NCBI GenBank assembly: GCA_003565195.1
Contig: PXCX01000126.1
Coordinates: 1-6,225 of the forward strand
Direction: 5' to 3'
Origin: PVC group bacterium
GTDB lineage: Bacteria > Verrucomicrobiota > Kiritimatiellia > CAIKKV01 > PXCX01
Length of the DNA stretch: 6,225 nt
The notes under the pieces are model-generated. The model did no database searches and was not told the DNA's origin. It saw nothing but the letters and a program-made list of their open reading frames with translations. Shown here piece after piece: positions 1 through 6,225 of this stretch. Made by a program: the position numbers and the translations under genes. Every line of letters starts with the position of its first letter. Position 1 is the stretch's first letter.

Positions 1-16
1 CATTTTTCGACTCCTT
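1..16 (-). promoter_or_regulatory. Ribosome binding site and start codon of the next gene (probably ftsW)
   Basis: Reading the minus strand, AAGGAG (16-11) is followed by a 7-base spacer and an ATG (3-1) at the very edge. This is the best Shine-Dalgarno match at any gene boundary in the window. The ATG is out of frame with murD, whose last visible bases are the TG of that same ATG; if the next base is A, the pair forms the classic ATGA stop-start overlap. In dcw clusters the gene after murD is most often ftsW, the lipid II polymerase of the septum, but nothing of the protein itself is visible, so its identity is inference from context only. Confidence 0.72.
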
Positions 17-1382
17 GTTTTATACGGTTTAGCGCGGCCAAAAACGCTTCGCCACGCTGATTAAAATTGTTATATTGATCATGACTCGAACATCCCGGCG
101 ACAACAAGACGGTATCCCCTGCTTTTGCATCGCGCCAGGCCGCCGCGACAGCCTGTTCCAGCGTCCTGAAAATCCGGCATGGTACCGTCGCCGACCAGAT
201 TTTTCCCAATACCGACGCTGCTTCACCCCACAAATATACCGTAACCACTCGATTACGCAAGCTTTGATTCGATGCACCGTTCACCGTCTGCTGCAATCGG
301 CCACCGGCCAGCAAACGCACTGGTCCCGCAACCCTCTGCAACGCCGCTTCCATGGCGCGAAGGTTGGTGGATTTGGCATCATCAATGAACCGGATCCCGC
401 CAATACACTCCACGTCTTGCATGCGATGCGGCAGGGGCCGATGGGATGCAACCGCTGATTTCACGTTCAGCGGATCGACGCCGACCGCCTGCGCGCCAGC
501 CACGGCCGCCGCCACCGTCGGCCCCAGGATCGCGTTATCAAACATCGTTCCGGCAACCGAAAATGAATCTTCGATCTTACCGTGTTCATTCCGCCAAAGA
601 ATATTACCATGATGGTACCATATATTCGCGGACGACGAAAGCCCGAATTTAGTCGTACGGCAGCGTAGATCACGCAACCGGCGATATGCTTTTTCCGCAT
701 GCTCGAAAAGCACGGCTTGCTGGGATGGCGTCATGTTCAAAAACATACGCGCCTTAAGCGCTGCATAGCGCTGCATGTTACCGTGCCGGTCCAGGTGGTT
801 CGGATACAGATTCAACCAGACGCCCACGTCGGGATGAAAGGCGGGACTGGTTTCCATCTGGAAAGAGCTGACTTCGACCACCATCCAATCGGCGCGTGGA
901 TATCGCAGCACCAGATCGCTCAGCGGATCGCCGAAATTGCCGCCGATCCGCGCATCACAACCAGCCTTCAGCAGGGCCGCATGGCACAGCGCAACCAGGG
1001 TGCTTTTACCGTTGGAACCGGTCACGGCCAGGATACGCGACCGACTCGATCGCCAGCCCAATTCCAATTCCGATATTGCCGGAATGCCCCTGGCCGCAAG
1101 CTGGGACATCCAGGGCGCGTCATGGCGGACCCCGGGACTGATCACCGCCAGCTCGCAAGGTGTCGCCGGCAGCGACGCGGCATCTTGTCCGACACATACC
1201 GTGGCACCTAGCGCGCGCAGTTCAGATGCCTGTTGTTCCAGCGCCGATTCATCGCCGTCGTCGAGCACGTATACCGTTCGTTTTTGGCTGCGTAACAAAC
1301 GGGTTGCAGCGATTCCGCTGCGACCCATGCCCAGGACGAGAACAGGTTCATCACCGAATGTTAGCGATTCCGTTTGTTGCAT
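1..1382 (-). CDS. murD: UDP-MurNAc-L-alanine:D-glutamate ligase MurD, complete but for the final base of its stop codon
   Basis: MurD adds D-glutamate to UDP-MurNAc-L-Ala in the cytoplasm. I translated the strand by hand: from the ATG at 1382 the frame is open for 460 codons, ending VEK followed by TG at the edge. It therefore presumably stops in TGA one base outside, overlapping an ATG at 3-1. Seen motifs are the Rossmann loop VLGMGRSG (17-23), the P-loop TGSNGKST (121-128), GGNFG (147-151), EVSSFQ (170-175), NLYPNHLDRHG (191-201), the lysine expected to be carbamylated (K210 in YAALK), LPHR (317-320), IDDAKSTN (333-340) and LLSPGCSSHDQYNNFNQRG (426-444). Two familiar motifs are not found: HNxxN before the LPHR segment (here around ILGPTVAAA, 285-293) and GGxxK (here GGRLQ, 360-364). 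It is nevertheless an intact gene in the expected cluster position. The start is 7 bases after the mraY stop, with only a weak GGTAAG upstream; the next ATG (codon 19) falls inside the Rossmann motif and is unlikely. Confidence 0.93.
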   Translation of the reverse strand, partial: MQQTESLTFGDEPVLVLGMGRSGIAATRLLRSQKRTVYVLDDGDESALEQQASELRALGATVCVGQDAASLPATPCELAVISPGVRHDAPWMSQLAARGIPAISELELGWRSSRSRILAVTGSNGKSTLVALCHAALLKAGCDARIGGNFGDPLSDLVLRYPRADWMVVEVSSFQMETSPAFHPDVGVWLNLYPNHLDRHGNMQRYAALKARMFLNMTPSQQAVLFEHAEKAYRRLRDLRCRTTKFGLSSSANIWYHHGNILWRNEHGKIEDSFSVAGTMFDNAILGPTVAAAVAGAQAVGVDPLNVKSAVASHRPLPHRMQDVECIGGIRFIDDAKSTNLRAMEAALQRVAGPVRLLAGGRLQQTVNGASNQSLRNRVVTVYLWGEAASVLGKIWSATVPCRIFRTLEQAVAAAWRDAKAGDTVLLSPGCSSHDQYNNFNQRGEAFLAALNRIKQGVEK

Positions 1383-1389
1383 GACACAC

Positions 1390-2490
1390 TTACCGGATTT
1401 TAAGGGTTGCCATCCCCATCAGGGCGCATACAATCGCCATGATCCAAAAACGGATGGTTACCTGGGTTTCACTCCAGCGTTTCAATTCAAAATGATGATG
1501 CAAGGGCGCCATGATGAATACCCGTTTGGCGCGCCATTTAAACGAGACGACCTGGATAATCACGCTCAGCGCTTCAGCAACAAAGACCCCGCCGACGATG
1601 ACCAGGGCCAGCTCCTGATTGATTGCGATCGCCACCATGGCGATCGCGCCGCCGATGGCCAGGCTTCCGGTATCGCCCATAAACACTAGGGCTGGATGAC
1701 AATTAAACCACAGAAACCCTAGCGATGCACCAAGTAAAGCTCCGCAAAACACGGCCAACTCGCCGCTGCCGGCGATGAACGGCACTTGCAGATAATCGGC
1801 GAATATCGCATGTCCGGCAACGTAGGCCATCACCAGATAAGTCAGCGAGACGGTACTGGTGCATCCGATCGCCAAGCCGTCCAGACCGTCCGTTAAATTG
1901 ACAGCGTTACTGGCGCCGACAATCACCAGGACGACAAAAATCGACGTTCCCAACCATCCCATATCGGGGATGACCGGAAATTTAACAAAGGGCACCATTA
2001 AACGTCGCGCCGATTCACGTGTTTCGGGAACCGCCAAAAGGAATACAACGACCACTATCCCCCAAGCCGCCTGCCATGCCAGTTTCTGGAATGCCGACAA
2101 ACCTTTCGAACGCGAGCGTGTGATTTTCGCGTAATCGTCACGGAATCCGATGGCGCACATGGCCAGCAGGGTGGCCAGGGTCAAACCCACCAACGGATTG
2201 CCGGGGACGGCCCATAGCAAGGTGGCGACCGTGACGCTGCCCACGATCAGCAACCCACCCATTGTCGGCGTATCTTTCTTTGCGCCATGCAAGGCATATA
2301 ATGCCGGAGCTTCATCTTGGCGTTGTATCTGCAGATATTTCATTCGGCGCAGCCTCGCTATCAACGGCGGCGCCAACGCCAGCGACAGGATAAAGGCGGT
2401 CGCGGCAGCGCAAATTGCACGAAACGTAATGTACTGGAAAAGACGCAGAGGCGAAAACCAATCGGTCAGCGTATGCAGATAATAAAGCAT
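1390..2490 (-). CDS. mraY: Phospho-N-acetylmuramoyl-pentapeptide transferase MraY
   Basis: This polytopic inner-membrane enzyme transfers phospho-MurNAc-pentapeptide from UDP to undecaprenyl phosphate, making lipid I, the first lipid-linked wall precursor. Its length of 366 residues is standard, and the sequence alternates long hydrophobic stretches consistent with the family's ten membrane helices and an outer N-terminus. Key cytosolic residues are present: HGAKKDTPTMGG (68-79, containing the conserved Lys), the Mg-binding Asp pair in FRDDY (D118, D119), NLTDGLDGL (198-206), the catalytic-site Asp in MGDTGSL (D273), and PLHHHFE (329-335). The C-terminus ends ATLKIR, as in many family members. 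The ATG is 6 bases after the murF stop; a GGTGA at the murF end (2497-2501), 6 bases before the ATG, may act as a weak ribosome binding site. murD begins 7 bases after the stop. The N-terminal wording resembles PVC-group homologues, from memory. Confidence 0.97.
   Translation of the reverse strand: MLYYLHTLTDWFSPLRLFQYITFRAICAAATAFILSLALAPPLIARLRRMKYLQIQRQDEAPALYALHGAKKDTPTMGGLLIVGSVTVATLLWAVPGNPLVGLTLATLLAMCAIGFRDDYAKITRSRSKGLSAFQKLAWQAAWGIVVVVFLLAVPETRESARRLMVPFVKFPVIPDMGWLGTSIFVVLVIVGASNAVNLTDGLDGLAIGCTSTVSLTYLVMAYVAGHAIFADYLQVPFIAGSGELAVFCGALLGASLGFLWFNCHPALVFMGDTGSLAIGGAIAMVAIAINQELALVIVGGVFVAEALSVIIQVVSFKWRAKRVFIMAPLHHHFELKRWSETQVTIRFWIMAIVCALMGMATLKIR
1625..1647. repeat. Perfect 10-base inverted repeat inside mraY
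   Basis: GCGATCGCCA (1625-1634) and TGGCGATCGC (1638-1647) are perfect inverted copies around a 3-base loop. They lie wholly inside mraY, where they encode the repeated Ala-Ile-Ala residues near 283-289 of a membrane helix. The repeat could form a stable hairpin in mRNA, but the amino-acid repetition plus GC-rich codon choice explains it well enough. There is no run of T after it, so it is not a terminator. Confidence 0.5.
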
Positions 2491-2496
2491 TTCAGG

Positions 2497-3894
2497 TCAC
2501 CATCGTATTTTGTCCGCCAGAATTTCCAGATTAAAACTGCGCGATCCTTTAAGCAGTAAAGCGTCACCCGGTTGCACCAGTTCACGCAGTATGCCGGCGG
2601 CTTCGTCTATATCGCTGCATTCGCGGATCGCCTCGATGGGAAATCCGGCATCGCGGGCGCCGCCGGCAATATGACGCGCCAATTCACCGACAGTGATCAG
2701 TCCCTGCCACGCTTGGCGGGCAACCGCTTTACCGATGTCGCGATGGGCTGCGACGGCATGATCCCCCATTTCGAGCATGCCGCCCAAAACGAGCCATCGC
2801 CGTCCGCTGCCGGTCGTTTCCCCGGCAAACGTTTCGATCGCGGCATCCATACTGATGGGATTGGCATTATAGGCATCATTAACCAGGGTACGTCCTGCCC
2901 GCTCGAATCGTTGCCAGCGCATGGGCGGCATCTTGAATGAAAGGGCAGCCGCCACGATGGTCTCCCATGCGATGTCAAGTTCGCGGGCGGTTACGACCGC
3001 CAACAATAGGTTGGCGGCCTGATGGCGGCCCTGGACAGGCGCCCTCACAAGGCGTCGTTTGCCTTCGGCATCTTCAATCTCCAAACGCAGCATGGTTTGT
3101 TTTGAAGTTTCCAGGTGACATGCGTGATAATCCGCCTCGGTTCCAGGCTGCATTGAAACGGTGACCACGCGGCAGGGCGCGGCTTCAAGCAGCACATCAA
3201 TATCGGCATGATCGCGGTTCAGGACAGCGACGCCGTCCGGCGGCAACGCCCGCAACAACTCGGCTTTCTCACGTGCAATCGCGGCTGTACTGCCGAAATG
3301 TTCCAAGTGGGCCGGTCCCACGGTGGTCACCACGCCGATCCGCGGCTGAAGCAAACGCGCCAGCGGCAACACTTCGCCGGGATGATTGGTGCCGATTTCA
3401 AAGACCCCGACCACGGCATGCTGCGGTGCATTCAACAAACACAATGGCAACCCGACAGCATTGTTCCAGTTTTGGTACGTCCGCGCCACACTGACTTTGC
3501 CACTGATACCCGCCGCCAAATGCGCAATCATGTCCTTAACCGTGGTCTTGCCGACACTCCCGGTTACCCCGACAACCCGGGCATTCCATGCGGCGCGCCA
3601 GCCTGCCGCAAGCCGGTGCAACGCTTGACGGGTATCGTTCACTCTCAGCAGCGGCCAACCGGCAATGGTGTGATCACGAAAGGTTTCCGTCACCATCGCG
3701 GCCGCGGCGCCGGCGCGTTTGGCGGCAGCAACAAAATCATGGCCATCGTAACGGGGACCCGGCAAGGCCACATACAATTCCCCGCCTTTAAGACGACGCG
3801 TATCCTGGGAGACGACCGCCAAGGTTTCCGACGGCGGTCGCGGATCCCACCGGCCACCGGTCACCTCCGCCATCTTCAAGGGTTCAAGATTCAT
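2497..3894 (-). CDS. murF: UDP-MurNAc-tripeptide:D-Ala-D-Ala ligase MurF
   Basis: MurF adds the D-Ala-D-Ala dipeptide to UDP-MurNAc-tripeptide in the cytoplasm, completing the UDP-MurNAc-pentapeptide that MraY uses. The 465 residues are normal for the family. The N-terminal domain shows VVSQDTRRLKGGELYVAL and YDGHDF (about 27-54). The ATPase domain has the P-loop TGSVGKT at 111-117, TYQNWNNAVGLP near 139-150, EIGTNHPGE at 166-174, GPAHLEHFGS at 193-202 and the EKAELL helix near 209. The C-terminal domain has NDAYNANP at 339-346, LGGMLEMG at 370-377 and LLKGSRS at 447-453. The usual GxHN adenine-contact motif reads GRHQAAN (289-295). The chosen ATG at 3894 overlaps the end of murE by 11 bases. 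A second in-frame ATG is at codon 8, and neither has a good Shine-Dalgarno, so the exact start is a little uncertain. Coupled translation with murE is likely. The stop lies 6 bases before mraY. Confidence 0.96.
   Translation of the reverse strand: MNLEPLKMAEVTGGRWDPRPPSETLAVVSQDTRRLKGGELYVALPGPRYDGHDFVAAAKRAGAAAAMVTETFRDHTIAGWPLLRVNDTRQALHRLAAGWRAAWNARVVGVTGSVGKTTVKDMIAHLAAGISGKVSVARTYQNWNNAVGLPLCLLNAPQHAVVGVFEIGTNHPGEVLPLARLLQPRIGVVTTVGPAHLEHFGSTAAIAREKAELLRALPPDGVAVLNRDHADIDVLLEAAPCRVVTVSMQPGTEADYHACHLETSKQTMLRLEIEDAEGKRRLVRAPVQGRHQAANLLLAVVTARELDIAWETIVAAALSFKMPPMRWQRFERAGRTLVNDAYNANPISMDAAIETFAGETTGSGRRWLVLGGMLEMGDHAVAAHRDIGKAVARQAWQGLITVGELARHIAGGARDAGFPIEAIRECSDIDEAAGILRELVQPGDALLLKGSRSFNLEILADKIRW
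3884..3894 (-). promoter_or_regulatory. 11-base murE/murF coding overlap
   Basis: The murF ATG (3894-3892) lies inside the last codons of murE, whose TGA is at 3886-3884. The bases 5 to 12 upstream of the murF ATG show no purine-rich ribosome binding site, which points to translational coupling with murE. If murF instead starts at its codon 8, the overlap disappears; that alternative has no better ribosome binding site. Confidence 0.6.
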
Positions 3895-5392
3895 TTGAGC
3901 AACTTTTTCGCCTGCCCGGCGCTATTGTCTCATCGCGCAACAATTCGCGTGCCACCGCACGGTCATCGAACGGAATCACGGTATGCGCGAATTCCTGGAA
4001 CGTTTCATGACCTTTACCGGCAATCAGAACAACATCATTTTTCCGCGCCCTCGAAAACGCCTTGCGTATCGCATCCCGTCGGTCAACCGCCACCAGTGGT
4101 TGCCGCCGGTCGGGAAAACCTGTCAGGATATCGCGGATAATCGTTTCGGGCTCTTCCTTGCGCGGGTTATCCGAGGTTACAACCGCCAGATCGGAAACGC
4201 GGGCGACGGCCGCGCCCATCGCTTGGCGCTTGCCACGGTCACGATTTCCGCCGCAACCGAACACCACAATCAAGCGTCCGCGGGTCAGCGGACGCAAGGT
4301 TTCCAGAACGTTTACCAAGGCATCATCGGTATGCGCATAATCGACAAACACACGGAAACCACGCCGGTTGCGTACTTCCTCGAGTCTTCCCGGAACAGCG
4401 CTAAGTTCCGACAGGGCGGCGGCCATATCGGCGGGATCGAGTCCCATCGCGCCACCGGCCGTGAATGCCGCGAGAGCGTTGCTGACGTTATAACCGCCCA
4501 GCAAACGGATACGCAAGGCATGTTTTCCCCAGGGCGACCGAACTTCCATCCGGCTGCCGTCGGCATCCGTAACGACATTCTCAGCCCGTATGCCGGCATC
4601 TGATCGTAAGCCGTAGGTAAGTACGCTGGCTTGCAGGCCGCCTTGCTTGACCAGCCTTCGTCCGGCGGGATCGTCGATATTGATGACCGCAACCGCCGGT
4701 TTCCCGCACCGTCCGAGACGCACAAAAAAATTCCGCTTGGCTTGATAATAACTTTCCATATCCCCGTGGTAATCCAGATGATCCTGGGTCAAGTTTGTAA
4801 AAACGCCGACGTCGAAACCCACAGACCAGACCCGTTTCTGATCGACGGCATGCGAGGATACTTCAATCACAGCCGAACGGCATCCGGCCTGCACCATTTG
4901 ATCGAGCAACTGCTGCATCTCGCCGGCATCCGGCGTAGTACGCAACGCGGGAATAGCGCGTGTGCCGATTTCGTATTGTACGGTTCCGATCATCCCCGGC
5001 ATGGCGCCGGCCTGGCGCAGCATATCGCGGACCATAAACGCCACGGTCGTTTTACCGTTAGTCCCGGTGACACCACAGACTTTCAATTTCTGCGACGGTT
5101 TGTCATGCAAGCATGCGCTCGTTTCGGCATAAGCGGCCCGCGCATCCGCAACCGTAACCACCGGAACACTGCCGCTCGTCTTGACCGGCTGGGAACTCAA
5201 TATCGCGACCGCGCCGCGTTCGACAGCGTCATCTACAAAGCTAAGACCATCGTGGGTTTGTCCGCGAAAGGCGACAAACAGCGCTCCCGGTCGGACGCGG
5301 CGTGAATCACACACGACGGCATTAACGTCACGTCCAGCGCAGGCCTGCGGCGGCTCGATAGCAGCGGATTGAAGCAAATCGTTCAATTTCAT
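3884..5392 (-). CDS. murE: UDP-MurNAc-L-Ala-D-Glu:meso-diaminopimelate ligase MurE
   Basis: This cytoplasmic ATP-dependent ligase adds the third residue of the peptidoglycan stem peptide. The 502 residues are close to the usual length. The N-terminal nucleotide-sugar domain (about 1-100) has CDSRRVRPG and HDGLSF. The central ATPase domain has the P-loop TGTNGKT at 109-115, EVSSHAVDQKRV near 177-188, NLTQDHLDYHG at 200-210, the lysine expected to be carbamylated (K219 in YYQAK), and the adenine-contact motif GGYNVSN at 299-305. The C-terminal domain has DYAHTDDAL at 351-359, GCGGNRDRGKR at 379-389 and GKGHE at 459-463. DNPR at 408-411 is the signature for meso-diaminopimelate rather than lysine, so a directly crosslinked A1gamma-type wall is predicted. 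The common Pro of DYAHTPDAL is Asp here. The ATG overlaps the ftsI stop (TAATG) and I see no clear Shine-Dalgarno before it, so translation is probably coupled to ftsI. The 3' end overlaps murF by 11 bases. Confidence 0.97.
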   Translation of the reverse strand: MKLNDLLQSAAIEPPQACAGRDVNAVVCDSRRVRPGALFVAFRGQTHDGLSFVDDAVERGAVAILSSQPVKTSGSVPVVTVADARAAYAETSACLHDKPSQKLKVCGVTGTNGKTTVAFMVRDMLRQAGAMPGMIGTVQYEIGTRAIPALRTTPDAGEMQQLLDQMVQAGCRSAVIEVSSHAVDQKRVWSVGFDVGVFTNLTQDHLDYHGDMESYYQAKRNFFVRLGRCGKPAVAVINIDDPAGRRLVKQGGLQASVLTYGLRSDAGIRAENVVTDADGSRMEVRSPWGKHALRIRLLGGYNVSNALAAFTAGGAMGLDPADMAAALSELSAVPGRLEEVRNRRGFRVFVDYAHTDDALVNVLETLRPLTRGRLIVVFGCGGNRDRGKRQAMGAAVARVSDLAVVTSDNPRKEEPETIIRDILTGFPDRRQPLVAVDRRDAIRKAFSRARKNDVVLIAGKGHETFQEFAHTVIPFDDRAVARELLRDETIAPGRRKSCSNES

Positions 5393-5394
5393 TA
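5390..5394 (-). promoter_or_regulatory. TAATG stop-start junction of ftsI and murE
   Basis: The TAA of ftsI (5394-5392) and the ATG of murE (5392-5390) share one base. The preceding bases lack a convincing Shine-Dalgarno, so ribosomes finishing ftsI most likely re-initiate directly on murE. The junction itself is read directly; the coupling is inferred. Confidence 0.7.
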
Positions 5395-6225
5395 CGGCAA
5401 TTCATCCCAGGGTTGTTGCGCCAGACGCGCCGGCGGATCGCCGAGATCCAGATAACGGACCATCGGCTCGGCCACTTCACGGAAAACCGGCGCCGCCACG
5501 GCGCCACCTGTATAGCGCGGTTTAGGTGAATCCACCACCACAATCATGCTAACCTCGGGATTTTCGGCGGGGAAAAACCCAACAAACGTCGCCATATAAT
5601 CCGTATCGGAATAACGGCCGTCGACGGGTTTCTGGCCGGTTCCGGTTTTGCCGGCGACCGCCACGGTTTCCAGCCGTGCCGCGCGTCCGGTACCGCCCTG
5701 TTCGGTAACCCGAGCCATCATGGCCAGCGTTACGGCAGCGGTTTGCGAGCTTATCGGGCGCCCCAGAACCTTCGGCTCTCCCCGGTAAAGCGCCGTGCCA
5801 TCGTCATGATTACGCACTTCACGCACCACATAAGGCTGCATCAAATAACCGTCGTTGGCAATCGCATTGATTGCAGCAAGCATCTGGAGAGCAGTGGTCG
5901 CCACACCCTGACCGATGGCAATCCGGGTTGAACACAACGCTGACCAGCGCGCATGCGGATGCAAAATCCCGCGTTCCTCAGCGGGAAGATCGATCCCGAG
6001 AGCGGAACCGAATCCGAACGCTCGCAGATAATATTCCAAACGAGGTTCCCCCAGTTCCAGCGCGATTTTTGCAGTGCCGATATTACTTGATTTTTTCAAA
6101 ATATCCGCCACCGACAGACGACCGTGGGGGCTGTAATCGCGTAAAGGGCGGCGGGCATAATGCCACAATCCGTTCTCGCAATCAAAGACCGTCGAAGGGG
6201 TAATCAGTCCCTCGTTGATCGCGGC
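5392..6225 (-). CDS. ftsI: Septal peptidoglycan transpeptidase FtsI (PBP3), C-terminal part; 5' end outside the window
   Basis: This is the C-terminal 277 residues of a class B penicillin-binding protein, which crosslinks peptidoglycan stem peptides at the division septum from the periplasmic face of the inner membrane. The reading frame is open right up to the window edge; its first visible residues are AAINEGLITP. The TTG at 6168 is therefore an internal Leu codon and not a start. The visible part holds two of the three transpeptidase motifs: SSN at visible residues 46-48 (in KKSSNIGTAK) and KTG at 193-195 (in AGKTGTGQK). The catalytic SxxK serine should lie a short way beyond the edge. The family-typical GIDLP..E.RGILHP segment and the FVGFFPAENPE strand are also present. 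The protein ends about 60 residues after the last motifs, with no PASTA repeats. Its TAA stop shares one base with the murE ATG. The assignment as FtsI rather than the elongation enzyme PBP2 rests on its place directly before murE. Confidence is high for the family and good for the name. Confidence 0.94.
   Translation of the reverse strand, partial: AAINEGLITPSTVFDCENGLWHYARRPLRDYSPHGRLSVADILKKSSNIGTAKIALELGEPRLEYYLRAFGFGSALGIDLPAEERGILHPHARWSALCSTRIAIGQGVATTALQMLAAINAIANDGYLMQPYVVREVRNHDDGTALYRGEPKVLGRPISSQTAAVTLAMMARVTEQGGTGRAARLETVAVAGKTGTGQKPVDGRYSDTDYMATFVGFFPAENPEVSMIVVVDSPKPRYTGGAVAAPVFREVAEPMVRYLDLGDPPARLAQQPWDELP

Noticed and set aside
605..630. Overlapping small palindromes (ATGGTACCAT, ACCATGATGGT) in a locally AT-rich part of murD
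   Set aside because: They are short, in frame with a variable part of the protein, and have no spacing or partner site that would suggest an operator.
757..776. Tandem 10-base repeat AGCGCTGCAT x2 inside murD
   Set aside because: It has only two copies, is not a multiple of three and encodes the conserved MQRYAALK region; it is best explained by coincidence of codons.
1..1382. The possibility that murD is broken, because scans that need a stop codon report no long minus-strand frame here
   Set aside because: Manual translation gives 460 uninterrupted codons with the motifs in order; the frame simply runs off the window before its stop is complete.
1383..1389. Possible promoter or terminator in the gaps between genes
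   Set aside because: The gaps (7 bases here, 6 bases before mraY) are too short, and no hairpin followed by a T run is present at any junction.
937..1689. Plus-strand open frame of 250 codons opposite the start of murD and the end of mraY
   Set aside because: It shows no motif, has low-complexity composition and fully overlaps conserved genes on the other strand.
3208..4140. Long plus-strand open frame of 310 codons across the murE/murF boundary
   Set aside because: It lies wholly opposite two well-supported genes, its translation shows no recognisable domain, and it is rich in His, Arg, Pro and Gln as expected for an antisense shadow of GC-rich coding DNA.
6166..6168. TTG at 6168 as the start of a short 258-residue FtsI protein
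   Set aside because: The same frame continues to the window edge with conserved FtsI residues (NEGLITP, FDCENG) before it, so it is an internal Leu.

Overview
The window is an uninterrupted stretch of a division and cell wall (dcw) gene cluster. Every supported gene lies on the minus strand, so transcription runs from high to low coordinates in the order ftsI (3' part) - murE - murF - mraY - murD (all but its last base), with the start of a further gene, probably ftsW, at the low edge. The cluster is packed end to end. ftsI and murE share one base (TAATG), murE and murF overlap by 11 bases, murF to mraY is 6 bases and mraY to murD is 7 bases. murD almost certainly ends in a TGA that overlaps the next ATG. 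No intergenic stretch reaches even 10 bases, so there is no room for a separate promoter, terminator, RNA gene or mobile element between genes, and I saw none.

The genes cover the consecutive steps of peptidoglycan precursor synthesis plus the septal crosslinking enzyme. MurD adds D-glutamate to UDP-MurNAc-L-Ala. MurE adds the diamino acid, predicted to be meso-diaminopimelate from its DNPR motif. MurF adds D-Ala-D-Ala. MraY transfers the finished phospho-MurNAc-pentapeptide to undecaprenyl phosphate, giving lipid I. FtsI crosslinks the polymerised product at the division septum, normally together with the FtsW polymerase.

The organism is a diderm-type bacterium of moderate to moderately high GC. 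The wording of MraY (N-terminus, 'EAPALYALHG' and the 'TPTMGGLLI' block) and of FtsI ('EERGILHP..RWS', 'KSSNIGTAKIAL') reminds me most of the Verrucomicrobiota/Kiritimatiellota/Lentisphaerota side of the PVC group. That is recall-based and only moderately confident; the gene order itself is shared with many proteobacteria.

The region is mostly ordinary, and I found no sign of an undescribed system. The points most worth a second look are in MurD. It is complete and open over 460 codons, but two otherwise well-kept motifs are missing: the His-Asn...Asn adenine-contact motif of the central domain and the lysine after the Gly-Gly of the C-terminal domain. A milder change of the same kind (His-Gln for His-Asn) is seen in MurF.
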